From Polyodon spathula (Eukaryota; Chordata; Actinopteri; Acipenseriformes; Polyodontidae), in assembly GCF_017654505.1 (NCBI RefSeq), contig NC_054555.1, positions 6,751,335-6,815,334 of the forward strand: DNA of 64,000 nucleotides, in the 5' to 3' direction. Both the position numbers and the translations under genes were made by a program. The notes beneath the pieces are model-generated. The model had not been told where the DNA came from. It did not search any database and saw only the letters and a program-made list of their open reading frames with translations. Each line of letters starts with the position of its first letter. Within the stretch, counting starts at the first letter, position 1. This document shows, piece by piece, positions 13,331 through 26,300 of this stretch.

Positions 13331-16300
13331 GCACTTCTAAAAGGTGAGGGACGCAAACAGAATGAGGACTACAGTGACTAGTGGTCAGGTGCCTGAACAG
13401 TCAAGGCAGAGACTCCTTGGCTGGGCCATTGCACCAGGGTAACATCTGTTGCTTATGTTTTGCGGGTGAAAAGATTAGCATTAACATTGTCCTCTTAAGT
13501 CTAAAAATTGAATTGAATACAATGGAATAACACAGAATGGATTGCATTTACTCCTTACTCGTGTCAAAAGAATATAACCCTTTCTGTTTGGTAAGCCTTG
13601 CCCCCCGTATTTACCCAGCTGGCAACAGAGAGACATCAATCACAATTTTAATTGGCTCTGGGAATACAAGTTTGTTTGTGCCAAGCTGCTTCGATAGCTC
13701 ACGACAGAAGTAATATCCTGTTACTTATTTATTTTTGTTTCTGGATTTATTTCTGATAATTAAATTATTTCATGGTGACAGCCGTTTAAAATGCCAACTC
13801 ATCAGAACAAAAAAAAAATATCCTCCCAGCTTGCACTTTAATTTCCATATAAATCTTACTAAAGTCTGTAATTGCAAAGATGCACTGAACATATCCGAAA
13901 TGAATGGTTTGATATTCAAATATATCACTTTAGATTGTTTAGAGGTCAGAAAATGAAACAGCTATTGAATTTGGAGTGGTTTGCCTGGGATAATTCTAAT
14001 GGTTCAGCTTTGAGCTTTCAATGATGGCAGAAGGAAATGGTTCGATCCGCTCTTTGGTAGTATTACAAAATAAAAGACCCAATAAACACAGATATTCAGC
14101 TAGAAAAAAAGTTTAAAATTGATACATTCTAAAAGCACTCCAGAAATAAATGCTTAAAAGAGCAGGTGCAATGTGAGGACTCTTCAAAGCCCTAATTTTA
14201 CATCTGAAAATGTATCTCTGGCTCCAGTGGGGTCAGGTTGACCCAAAATAAGAGCAATGAAATTGTGTATAGTGTGCCTCTTCCTATAAAACCTATTTAA
14301 AATGCTGCTTGCTCTACACAATGCCTGCTGTATGACTGAAAATCTTCAAGGCAAGAAACATGACAATATCACTGTATGCTGTGCACATCAATTGTTGGTT
14401 ATTACTGGTATCATTAAACATGGCTTAGTGCAAAGCAATTTTTCTAACTTCAATATCTTCTATTCTGTGAAGTATTTAGCTTCAAGCAAGGGAGAACAAC
14501 AGGGGATTTGTGAAATGGCTCAGCAGTCTTAATGTGCAAGAGAAATGCTGCAGACATGCAGGCATATGTCATGAAACGCAAGCAAAATGTATTCAGCTTG
14601 CAATTCTTGTTTTGATTCTGAATATTCACACAGCAGGAATAAAAATCCTCCATCATCACTTTGATAACTTGCAGTAATGAAGTTATTACTAGCATTAATA
14701 ATGCAGGATCAGCCAGTCAGTGGAAAATATATTCTAACCAATTCAAGATTTCATCTAGCCTCATGCACACTTTTGTATTGCAATGCATAATGTCAAATTA
14801 AGTGATAACCAGAGGGTGCATTGAGTGTGCAAGAAGATATTCTGACTGTACAGAAATTAGTGTGGTCACTTGACATCATGGGATTCTCTACACCTAGGTA
14901 AGGTTTGTCAGTATTAACTGCAATGTTTCAGCATCAATCACAGGAACACAGTGTGCATGATAGATGGTGCCCTTGCAGTCTACAAGAGTTCCTGGAATGG
15001 CAATGTTTGCAGAAAACCACCACCAGCAACTCTGATCGTATGGTGTTCATAACACAGATCAGACCTAACATATTGTTGCAAGCAACAGACAGGCTGCGCT
15101 GGCCCAAACCACAGAACCCTTCAACAGTGGACAAGCCACACATACCTGCTTCCGCGCAAACCATGCTCCGGGAGGTATGCCATGTTTACTTCTTGTTTTG
15201 CAACTTTAACAGGTGTTGCTTTCAGTCATTTAAAATGCTTTAAAAAGCATCTCCATTGCCAGGTGTGAAAATATCCTGCCAACAACAAACGCCATCCCTT
15301 CACACAGGAGGTCTTTCCAAAGACTCAAGGGAATTATCTTCAGCTGTGCTTAGATAACCCTTAATCTAAATCCTTGCAGTGCAGGGTTGGCACAGCAGCA
15401 CTAGAAAGCCCAGAGATTAGAGAGATATGGCTCAATTACATGAGCAGTTTTATATATCAACTGAAATCAAAGGGTATGATGTTGAAAGGAGAGAAAAAAT
15501 AAATAAAAGAGAAACAATAACAGCTGTAAAGTACAAAAAATAGAACACACACAAACACATTGTTTTGTGCTCTTCGCTCTCTCAGTGCAATGCGATTGAC
15601 TTTATCTGTTATAAATAAACTGTTAGTCATGCACTTGAATCAATTTACATTGTGAATAATCCGACTGAGGTGATTTATTCAAGTGATAGAGAATCCCAGC
15701 AGGTGTTTCCTACAGGGAACAGCAGACTCTGTTTCCATATGCCTTCCTGACTTCCTACGACCGCAGATTCACATCGACATTTAATCTACTTGTATCAGTC
15801 AATCTCGAATAAACGCATACGAGGAGGCTTTTCCTGATAAATGATACCCTGCCTCCAGCCCCACAGTGTGGGCCGCAAGGCGGGGCCGATCTGTTCTCAT
15901 TGTGTGGTGGATGGCACTGAAGCAGCCGTATAATTAATCAAGCTACCTTCCTCCCACCACCGCTTCTGTGAAGAAAAGTTTTCTAAAAATAAAACCATTG
16001 AAGAACGGCAGTTTATTTGATCTCTGTAGTTGGAATCCAATCAACTCAGGACGTCAGCAATCTTTAAAAGCTTTTCATGGCTTGATTTATACTGTACCAC
16101 TGTTCAAGTTAGCTTTGCATGTCTAAAATGTTTTGTTGTTTCATTTAATTTCACTTGATTTACAATATAGGACAGGAAAAACAATCTGTGTATACAGGAG
16201 AGTCTAGTCAATGGATGCAATAATGTTAATTTAGGACCAAACTTACACTTTGAGTGTGTAGGGAAAACCCTAAATGTTGGGTCTGAATTGCCTTCCTCGT

Positions 16301-16797
16301 TCCACGCAAGTCCCATGACGGTGTGGCTTTTGTATTCTGTAAGCCCTGGTTACTCTGTGTATAAAAAGTTAGAATAGGTGGAGCTGGAAGAGTTCAAAGG
16401 TGACACCTCAGTCCAAGCACTTTGGATTATCAAGATAAGCTCAAATCAAGGCAAAGTGAAATTTAAAGATAGAAAATAAAAAGTCATTATTGAAGTACCA
16501 GAAGTCAGAACCTCTCATTCATCAGCAGGGCTTTTTTTTCTCAGGATATATCAGTAATGACAGTCTTTGTTTGCTGTCCATTTCTTTGATTCCAAAAAGC
16601 AGAGCTGTAACTTGAAATCAGAATTAACTTCTGCATTTTCACCACTACTGCTCTGTAACTAAAATAACACGTTTTGGGTTGGACAGCAGCTGTCATGCGA
16701 TCAGTATGTTTAAGGTGTGAAGATTATATTTGGAGTAAAATGTGTTATTTGCACAGCATGCAACTGCATTCAACAACAGATTCCCAGTTGCCTGAAG

Positions 16798-16850
<53 letters not shown>
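16798..16850. repeat. GATA microsatellite
   Basis: About 13 units of GATA. Confidence 0.95.
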
Positions 16851-17529
16851 TTGACGGAAATAAAAACTGTAAAAGCAATTTACAGTTATTTACCATGTTT
16901 AACCTTTGGTTGCATTTTGTTTAAACTTCCCGTTCATTATCATTGTCACATGATTTCCTGGAAGCTGGAATCATAGGAGAGTTATGCAATCACATGACTC
17001 ACTGGAATCTGTTGTTGCTTACAGAGGCCAGTAGCTTGTCTTTACCCTCCCAAACAACTGGGTCTCACATGAGCCACATAAATACTGTGCATGACCCTCC
17101 CACCCCCTGGATTCCAACAACCAGAAAACCTCGAGGACCAAGAAAACAGTTCCCCCTGAAAAATGTATCTATCTCTTAAAATCCGTTAAAATCTGTTAAA
17201 AAGAGTGACCCCAGAGCGAGCTGTCAAACTGAAAGGAATTCCAACTGTACCTCACATAGCTGCTGTCTTCTCTCGCTTGCTTCTCAGCCGGGGAAAAAAT
17301 TGTTCACCAAAGATATAAAATACTGCAGGGTGTAGCGTGCGAAAACTGAGAACTGAATACTCACCCCTCAGGTGGCTTTACATTCTCATATCACACACTT
17401 CCCCCTGCATTATTCTCTATATTATTATTACTTATTTGTTGTACAATTGTTATATCGACATGTATTATAACAAATAATATACACCAAAATATCAATAGAA
17501 TTACAGCCTTATTGCACAGTTGGGCGTAA

Positions 17530-17578
<49 letters not shown>
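17530..17578. repeat. ATT microsatellite
   Basis: About 16 units of ATT. Confidence 0.95.
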
Positions 17579-18833
17579 GTGTTCAAGGTGACATTAAAGT
17601 ACATTATTAGCTTTTAGCTACTGGGTTTTGGGGGTTTGTGTTCTGCAGTTCAACTGTATCATGGTGCTAGTTTTTCTGCACTAATGCTTTTAACAGTGTG
17701 TATTACTGATTATTTCTTATAACGTGAAAATAGATCTGATAAATTTTGGTGCATACATGTTCTGCTAAAAATTAGCATGAATCTTTTAGGGATTTTGAAT
17801 ACTAAATCCCTAAGGGACTTGCTATTGCTCCAGTCACAGTGTTGGGTATCTGGTTATAAGCATGCCTTTAGTTACAGTAAGTCCACAGACTCCTTTATAC
17901 TTTCAGATAGGCAGATGCCCAGCCATATATGAAACCAGTTCTGTTGATCTTACATCCTAGTAAAAAGTCTTCACTATAGTGCCAAACATGCACTTAATTA
18001 GCTTGACGTGGGGAAAGTAAATGCTGCCCGTGTGATTATATACCATTTCAAGGGGCACTCAACTCACTGTTATTTTCTTCCAATACTCAAGCAGCAGTTC
18101 TCTCGTTTTTCATTCAGTGTTTTCACCAAAGTAATTAAGCATATTAACTGCAATCGAACAACATTACACATTATTAAACTTGAAACAATGTGGTTTAATG
18201 GCGTTCTAAAGATTGCCTGCTGTGAACAACTTTTTCTTTGCAGTCATGAATGTCAAATGCAGTTAGACTGAACTCTACAGTAATGCAGATGGAACAAAGA
18301 ACTACAATATTCTGTTCTCCAAAGGTTCCCAATTTGCTGTATCACAAAAAGGTTATAGAATTTACTGACAAATGGCAATTTGTGATTTGATAAAGTACCT
18401 AATGCACCAATACGTTTTAGAGCTTGACAAGTAAGTTCTGAGTAAGGGTGACACCTGCTCATTTGGTCTGCTCCTTTAGAGTCATTACAGCATCAAATTA
18501 CAGCAATTATTTTGTAAATGAAAAGCTAACCCCGGTGGAGGAGGGGTGTGTGGATTTATGTATTCTTCTTGTGCATCAACACCTGACTTCTGATATAAGG
18601 CAACTGAATTCAAAAGCAGCCCTTCATGAACTGAAAACAACTTCTTCTCATGTATCGCCTGACCTGTGTAAAACAAGTCATCTCCCAATAATTATTCCAA
18701 AGGAATGCAAGTCCGCAATAAAATCCCAGCAGAATTAGCACATTCCAGACATTCCCTGCTATGAAGGCCTCTGGGCTAGCAGTAAATCATTAAAATGCTT
18801 TTGTGTGGAAGCATTAAAGCATACTTAGCTACC

Positions 18834-18889
<56 letters not shown>
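18834..18889. repeat. TAA microsatellite
   Basis: About 18 units of TAA. Confidence 0.95.
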
Positions 18890-19558
18890 CCAGTAAATCT
18901 TACTCATATCTCCCATACGTAAAAAGACGCACACAGTATGTATTTCAATATTTAATCGTATTTTTTTTCAGTCATGGATAAATTACATTTATCAGTTGCT
19001 CTATCCAGATCCTACAGAAGCTCATAAGCGCTACAAAAAAAAGGAACAAACGATTGCCTTATTACAAGCTAATATTGCGCTGTTTTGTACTAACGATTAC
19101 GTTATTTTGCAATAAGGAGTTCTGCTAATTAACACCACTTATGTCACGATTCCCATTCGGTCTTTGTTTTGCTTTCAAATGGGTTGCATGCTTGTACAGT
19201 ATTTAATGATTAACTAGGACACAGTATATATTGTACAGGTAAAACCCTCAATCTGCACCCCCACACACTTTGCCCACCGTTACAAGGAAGGGTTCCCTGC
19301 TTTTTTCTCTCTAGGGGTCCGGTCACACAAGAGGTTGTGGCCTAACCTATGTGATCACGAATGAAATGTGGGCTGAATGAAAATGTGCATTAATTTACTG
19401 CAGTAACTATACTATGTATTAGTGAAGTTTAAAAAAAAAAAAATCTAATATACATTATAGAAAACTCTGAATGTGTTGTTTTTTCAACAAAGCCAGACGT
19501 TCCAACGTACACATACTGACACCATTGCAAAGAATAAATGTAACTGTGTTTCTGCACA

Positions 19559-19757
<199 letters not shown>

Positions 19758-20216
19758 TACACATGATTATATTCGCTCACTGCATGTGGGTTTCTAAAGA
19801 GTCTATATCATTAGATAATAACCCAAGTCCATGCCAATTAACTTTTGATTTACTCAGTGCTGGGTTACAGTCTCTGAGATTTCACTGCCATGTAATTGAA
19901 AATCAATCATGTAAATACAATCAGACAAGTAAAATAAAACACCTCTGTGGCTAAGAATGGCTCATATTTCATCTGACCAGTCACTAACCTAATAACCTCC
20001 CAGCCTGGCCTTGAAACGGTATTAGGTATCTGAATTATAAAATCCCTTTCACTGCTGCGCAAAGCTGTACCCAAACACATGCACAGCAGAGACAGGCTTT
20101 TAAAAAAAGAAATACAGAGAGAAAGACAACATGCAGATTAGTCTGGGTGGTGTACCAGTCACCCCCCTCCCACTCCTCACCCCTCACTCTCCAAACAAAC
20201 CCCCCTTGGACCCTAC

Positions 20217-20295
20217 CTTCTGTGTGGCAGCTGGAGGACAGGATGGTGCTCGGAGGTCTGAAGATGTAAGGCAGGTAACGGGAAAAGCATTTCAT
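20217..20295 (-). CDS. PPP2R2B: PPP2R2B alternative start exon, B-beta-2 isoform N-terminus (partial gene)
   Basis: This is the coding part of an alternative first exon of the PP2A regulatory subunit B55-beta. It encodes 26 residues plus the first base of the next codon, beginning MKCFSRYLPYIFRP and ending SSSCHTE. That is almost residue for residue the N-terminus I know for mammalian B-beta-2. Start codon 20295-20293; the donor after GAA-G is GTAGGG (20216-20211). Phase 1 fits the shared exon beginning ADIISTVEF in B55 proteins. In mammals this N-terminus is a cryptic mitochondrial import signal that brings neuronal PP2A to the outer mitochondrial membrane. Here the basic and aromatic residues (K2, R6, Y7, Y10, R13) are visible. 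The shared WD40 exons were not found downstream on this strand (1-20 kb), so the rest of the gene lies past the left edge. The upstream 600 bp carry GA/TC and CA microsatellites. Confidence 0.9.
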
Positions 20296-20589
20296 CTTTT
20301 CTTTTTTATTATTATTACAAAGCAGCAGCTTCCTACTATTCAATCCATCTGAGCTTAAAGAACCACCGGGAGCGCTCCCTACTACTACTGCATCACTTAT
20401 TCAGCGCTTAATCCTCCCTGCATGGCAGGCACAGCTGGGGGACCCGAGTGATCTCTGTGGATAGAGGCTCTCGCGTTCATGGTGTCTTCCCCAGTCGCTA
20501 GCAGGAAGAGGGGCTGTGCATTCCTGGGTTTTCTCAGAGTGTTGCTTCTGGCTTCTAGCTGCTGCTGCACTAGAGCTCCAAAGTCCCAG

Positions 20590-20776
20590 AGCACGTACAG
20601 GCACACACATGCACACACACACACGGCACAGGATGTATCTTCACTGGCTCCTACCCATCACAGCAACAGAATTTGCTAAGTAAGCAATTGCCTGTAAACA
20701 AACTGTGATCAGGGCTGTGCAAGTGCTGTGGCTGCGGCTGCTGCTGCCGCTTCATTTACCTGACCTGCCCTTTTCG

Positions 20777-20840
<64 letters not shown>
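20590..20840 (-). promoter_or_regulatory. PPP2R2B: Probable B-beta-2 promoter/5' UTR region rich in microsatellites
   Basis: The region lies 300-550 bp upstream of the B-beta-2 start codon. In the sense direction it has a (CT)n tract of about 57 bp (20837-20780), a short GCAGCAGCAGCCGCAGCC segment (near 20757-20738) and a CA/GT tract (20625-20597). It is more GC-rich than the surroundings. The promoter role is inferred from position only, and no transcription start can be placed. Confidence 0.35.
20780..20837. repeat. GA microsatellite upstream of the B-beta-2 exon
   Basis: About 28 uninterrupted GA units (CT in the PPP2R2B sense direction). Confidence 0.95.
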
Positions 20841-20842
<2 letters not shown>

Positions 20843-21947
20843 GAATACTAAGAAAGCAATAGGGGCTGTAGTGGCTGGATGCTACTTTCATCAAAGTAAA
20901 TCTCTCTTGGTTCTGCTGAGCTGGGCTGCAGTTAAAGCTGTAGTGTCTCTAATAACTGTAGAACCTGCTGTAATCCAGCTATTTAAAGCTAGCATGTTTT
21001 ATTCAGGTAACAAAGGCACTGCTTTCCCTTTTCTTTTCTGAAGGTTCTCAGGCGAGTGGCTGGGAGATCAAAATGTCTCCGTTTTTTCCCTTCTTAATTT
21101 GATTTTCATATACACAAGGCACTCACAGTGAATGATCTGAGAGTGATGGATCGAATCACTGCCACTGTCTTTTTGAGACCCTTTGTGTACCAAGTTTACG
21201 AAAACGTCTTCAGTTACTGTCTGTAAAAGCCAACTACATTATTAAATCTTTACACACGCTGGGAAGCAGTTGCAAGGATCCATTGGTTAAATGTCAATTA
21301 AGCTGTGTTATCATAGGAGAGTGAGATAACTGTAAGATATAGTAGGGTAGCATGGTTAGAAAATGAATGAAATAGATACCTTTAAATGCATACCACCATG
21401 AATTAATGAAACTAATACAACACATAAAAAAAAAAAAAACATGCTGTTGTGTGCTTTCAATTGTTCACTCCTTGGTCAAGCAGGGGAACTTTTTGAAAGT
21501 GTATTTCAGTACAAAGCATTATGCAACTTTCATTCCGAACATAATGACACTATACTAAGACCAAGCTGAGGCACTAATACCAAGACTGACACAGTACACC
21601 CTGGCTTTCCTTGGAGGTTGACCACTCATACAAACTAACCCACATTCTAACATCTACCATGTCAGAGATGCCATTCAGTGAAAAAGAGAAAAGTAGCGTA
21701 GCAAAGCTGCCAGCAGGCAGAGATTGGAGAGTGGGGCATGAACCGCTTTATTGTGCTTGCCAGACTCGCTCCGTCTACTAGCGCAAGGGGCACCTTTTAC
21801 TTTAATTATCATTTTTAAAACATGTCAGTGAATTCACACCTTGTATGTATAGTGTGTGCCCTGAAGACAACAGTAATGGCACTGATATTCACTTATATAA
21901 CGAATGATTTAATAGGCCCTTAAATGTGAAATTTAATTCAACCTTAA

Positions 21948-22260
21948 AAGGGCACATAAGGACCTTTTTTATTTTATTGCGTTACATGTTCCCATGTGTT
22001 GTTACAACTGTTTACGTAAGGTGTGTACATTGTTTTAATTGCTTGTTTTTTTAAATTTTTTTTACATTTTGACCACTTTTTTAAACTTTTAAATTGCATT
22101 CCCTGCTTCAAAGTGGCGTCCCACATACCAGCTGGTGTATGGGACGCCACCTTGAGGCAGGGAATGCAATTTAAAAGTTAAAAAATATATATAATTAAAA
22201 GAATATACACTCCTTATGTAAACATGTAACACAATAAAATAAAAAGGTCCTTATGTGCCG
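21948..22260. mobile_element. Foldback MITE flanked by TTAA (piggyBac-like)
   Basis: The element is flanked by TTAA on both sides (21944-21947, 22261-22264). The ends are inverted (left GGCACATAAGGACC, right GGTCCTTATGTGCC) and the symmetry extends inward, including GCATTCCCTGC/GCAGGGAATGC and the centre GGCGTCCCACATACCAGC/TGGTGTATGGGACGCC. There is no coding capacity at 313 bp. The TTAA target suggests piggyBac mobilisation. Confidence 0.8.
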
Positions 22261-23210
22261 TTAACTACATTCTTACACAGATTTACTGCGGCAAAGTGCA
22301 GGATTTTATTAATTCACTTGCAGGCCATAAACCCCCATTAATCTCCACCGTCATGGTGAAAAGCAGACAGATGCTTTGCTTTTGTAAATCTTGAACTGGA
22401 GCGTTTAGACTCGAGAGAATCAAGCCGGTTTTCAGTGGTATTATCTCAGAGGGATATTCATACACAACGGTACAGTTTCCAAGCCGGGGTTTTGAATTTT
22501 AAGACCAGTTTATGTGGGCTACAGCGCTCCTGTAATGCAAATCACATGACTGCACTTCCCTGAGCTGTCTTCATCACAGTCTGCGGAAAACACACAGTAC
22601 TAAAATGTCTGGAATCCATCAAACTTGTCTGTATTTTTTTAAAATTTGTATTATTATTATTTTTTTGATATATTCATCTGCGTTGACTTTAAAGTCTGGT
22701 CAATGTTTTGAAAGACAGTACATTACTTATTTAACCTTTTCTGTACCTTTGACAAGAGGTCTCTATTTTACTACAAAATGTAGTCATAATAAACTGTTCC
22801 CGTCCGAGTCTGTATGTTATTAGTAAAACACATGAATACATTTTAACAGAACGATGTACTGTAATAGTGTAGTTGCCTTTGTGTTGAGGAATGAAAGATT
22901 GTTAGGTTGGAGTGGCCCTAAGTGGTTGACCATATCCCACAATTCCCTTAGTTTCAGTGCTTGACAATCCTCGACAAAGCATCTCCCTCATACCGCATGA
23001 GCACAGGAGCTAAAAACCCTGGCATCGCAAATCCTGAAGCGAAATCTAAGGACACACAAAGACTATACCCAGCAGCATCTAAGGAGTTAGAAGCTCACTG
23101 AAATCCAGAAACATGAATTGCCTTGCAAGTAAAACCATTTAAAACCAATACGACACTAGCTGGTTGCCAATGCAAGGGTCAGAGTGATATGGTGAGTAGT
23201 TTTAAGCGAG

Positions 23211-23372
23211 TCAGTGTTCTAGCTTCTGTATCCGCTGCAGTTTGTCTAGTGAAACATCTGAAAAGCCTGCATACAACTGAGTTGCTATAATCCCGACAGC
23301 AACACCTGCACAAAACGCCTTGGCCAGTGTTCTGCGTGGGTCGATCATATATGTTCCACGCTTTCCTACCAT
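23211..23372 (-). CDS. Unrecognised 53-aa small membrane-protein-like ORF
   Basis: The ORF starts at ATG 23372-23370 with A at -3 and G at +4, a good vertebrate start context, and ends at TGA 23213-23211. The product begins MVGKRGTYMIDPRRTLAKAF, continues with a small-residue hydrophobic helix (CAGVAVGIIATQLYAGF, about residues 21-37) and ends in a charged amphipathic tail with LDKLQRIQKLEH. This layout of basic N-terminus, one membrane span and helical tail is typical of small mitochondrial or ER membrane proteins, but I do not recognise the family. It sits on the PPP2R2B sense strand between its two start exons. An AG at the ATG (GGTAG|GAAAG) could also be a splice acceptor, so it may be a terminal exon. 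Chance ORFs of this length are common, so it is a candidate only. Confidence 0.3.
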   Translation of the reverse strand: MVGKRGTYMIDPRRTLAKAFCAGVAVGIIATQLYAGFSDVSLDKLQRIQKLEH

Positions 23373-26300
23373 TATTATTTGAACACAAAGTATATTGCTG
23401 GAATTTATTTGTACGCCTCCAAATATAGAAATATGTGAATCTGACTCACACAATATAGTATGATACAGTTAAATGATTTACACCCACAACATCAAACTGC
23501 TCAGGCTGAGCTTATTTTAAGTGTTTATGCATGTTTGAGTATCCTTATAGCACTGTAATTAGTCTACAAATGTAATAACTGCATTGTACAATTACAGGTT
23601 TAAGCACAGTGCAGTTAATGCAACTTTTAAAAGCCAAATGTATATAAAGCCTCACTCACAAGTATACATAATAAAAAATAAACAGTTTCAGTTTACAGGA
23701 AAAAGATCAAAACACGACTTTTATACTTTAAACAATGCATTAATACAAGGAAACTGACTAACGGTGGTTATAATTAAAGTGTCGCTCAGGAGACAAATGG
23801 AGGAAATGCTGCGGACCCACAGACAAAAGGGTTTGTGTATATCCGCCTTCCTTTTCTGAGAGTGAGCCAGCTGGAAAGGACTGACAATGCACACACCCTG
23901 TGGAAGTATCGGGAAATGTTGAGGCGAAGACCGGTTTATAGCCAGCAATGCCCAACTCTGTCGGCAAGGAGCCATGTTTTTCCTCCGATAAGCAAATTGG
24001 GGTTAATTGGAGGTTCCAATATAACATAATCAAGGTCCCAGTTCAGTACATTCACTCACCACAGAAGGTAGAATTTATTTTTTACAAAATCAAGAGAACA
24101 ATAAAGTGCAAACCTTTTTTTTAAATTTGTGAAGCCACATAGTAACTTGCAAGTGCCAGAATCGGTAAGCAAAGTAATAAAAAAAAACTTCAAATGTGTT
24201 TTAGTACAAGTACTTGGACTGGTATATAAATATTTATGACAACCGGTTTGCTCAGTTCATCTTTAGCATCAAAAGGACTGTTAGCTTTTCCGATCCTCCC
24301 ATTCTGACAGAACCCAGTTGTCTGTGACTGAGGACTACATCACCAGGTTTTTAGCAAACAATTAAATGGGAAATTAGCTGACTGAGACATAGTAACCAAA
24401 CAACATCTGAAAACCCAACATTACCAATCCCAATGGCTCAGTCAGGATCACAAATCAACAAAAGCTCTCTGATGTTTCCAATTAAAAACTTCTGAAGCAC
24501 CCAGGAGAGGTAAAAAAAAAAAAAAAGAAATTCTCTTCAATGAAAAATACAACCAATAAGACCTTTATCAGCTTGTGTAGCTTTTTGACCAAAAAACAAT
24601 AATACATTAACCAGCAGCAATGTATTCGATTAATTTGTAAAGCAACAGGGCAATGTACTGGCGACAAACAGGAAACATTTAGAGTGGGTATTTCATTACC
24701 TCATAGACTGAAGCAGCGAAACAGTTTTTACTTATCCAGTAATTGAAGTAGCATATTAGTAGTAGAAGATCATAAATCTGAAGTACTCAAATATGTTTTT
24801 GTTTTTTTTATTATTATTATAATGTTCCCCCTAAAAGGCTAACAGGGGTAATTCTGCTGCTGCCTACTATACTTAAGATTAAAAAAAAGAGCCATTTACA
24901 TCACAGGTCTACATTAAATACCGATGGTTCACACTTCAGTGCAGAAATGTATATACACTACAACGCAAGCAAAAAGAGTGAGAACTATGAATAATACATG
25001 TCCAGAACAGGGCATGATGGTTAATTAACTAAGAGCATCAGCAAGTGACCTCTGACCTTGCTAACCTAACCTCCCTCCAGCAAGCAATTAAAGATGATTG
25101 AAATGTGTTATTCACATAACGTACTTTATTTATGACCGCCCCTCCCCCCCCAAACTAAGTGTTTGAAGATGTAAGAGGGAAAACTACAGAACACAGTTCT
25201 TTACATACAGTACAGTTTGAATGAGTTATAGCTGTTCAAAAATAAAAAATAATAACAGTAATAATAATGTGTGCATGTAAACGGGCAGTGTTGTGATACC
25301 ATGGCTACTGTTTTCTTGAGTGTACGCCACCAAAATCATACTCCCAGGCAATAGCTTGTATACCAGTATGCACCTGGCTGTTTTGCATCGTTTTTAAGAG
25401 GCTTACATGCGGTGTAAGCTGATATAATTGCTTGCTTGTGAGCTATGCAGGTAATTCATTTATAATTGTATCTTGCACAAGCTTCTACGAAAATTGACCA
25501 AAATGTAGGACTTCCTTACTTAAATAAAGCAAAGAATAAGAATTGCTTTATCACAACCAGCGCTTAACGCTCTGAACAGCAAGCTGTGGAATGTGATTAC
25601 TTCCTCAATACTTCTCAATTATACTGGGTTTCATAAAGGGCAACTGTGGAGACTGATATGTTTAATATGGAATGATTTATATAAGCCAATGATGGGCCAC
25701 ATACAAATCTTCATTGATCTTTTTAACAAAGCTTAAGAAAAGCGTGTTAATATAATTGCTTGATAGATCCCATGTTTTCATGGGACGCATTTCAGTTGAT
25801 TTAACAGCAAAATGAAATTGACACGGGGGGGGTGGGGCCGTGATACAACTTGTCAAAAGGAAATCTCACTGATTGAATTATGAAATGCAAAAAGCATCAG
25901 CAAATTCACATGCACTGCTGTGCATTTCAGAAAGCAGGCCTTGTTGACCGTTTAGTTTATTTCCATTTTAATTGTAACATTGTACACAACAGCCATTTTC
26001 AATGTGTAAAAAATGCTTTTAAAACAGCACCAGGCAACTACACCTCTTATCAATCACAGAGTAAAGCACTAATTAAGTTCAACATAAAGCCTAAAATGGC
26101 TTAACCCGCTATGCAACGGGAGTCTATTAACCTATTAATCAATATTAATAAATGTAAAATCCTCAGACTGTTTTTTTGTTATTTCTGTTCAAGCTTCAGT
26201 GGCCTGGTTTCGAGACTCTGGTGCAAGCTGACATTTTAACAGGAAGTGCTTCTGAAACTTGTCACCAGTATTCTGAATTAATTCAGTTTCAGCTTTGGAG

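Noticed and set aside
14905..15243. 112-codon ORF
   Set aside because: No recognised domain, and an equally open frame exists on the other strand (14934-15164). Length is within chance in this composition.
20709..20894. ORF with Leu-Ser repeats followed by poly-Ala on the PPP2R2B sense strand
   Set aside because: The Leu-Ser part is the CT microsatellite and the poly-Ala part is the GCA-rich tract. I treat it as 5' regulatory sequence.
23721..24033. Overlapping ORFs open on both strands
   Set aside because: No family resemblance, and three frames open at once point to low stop density rather than coding.
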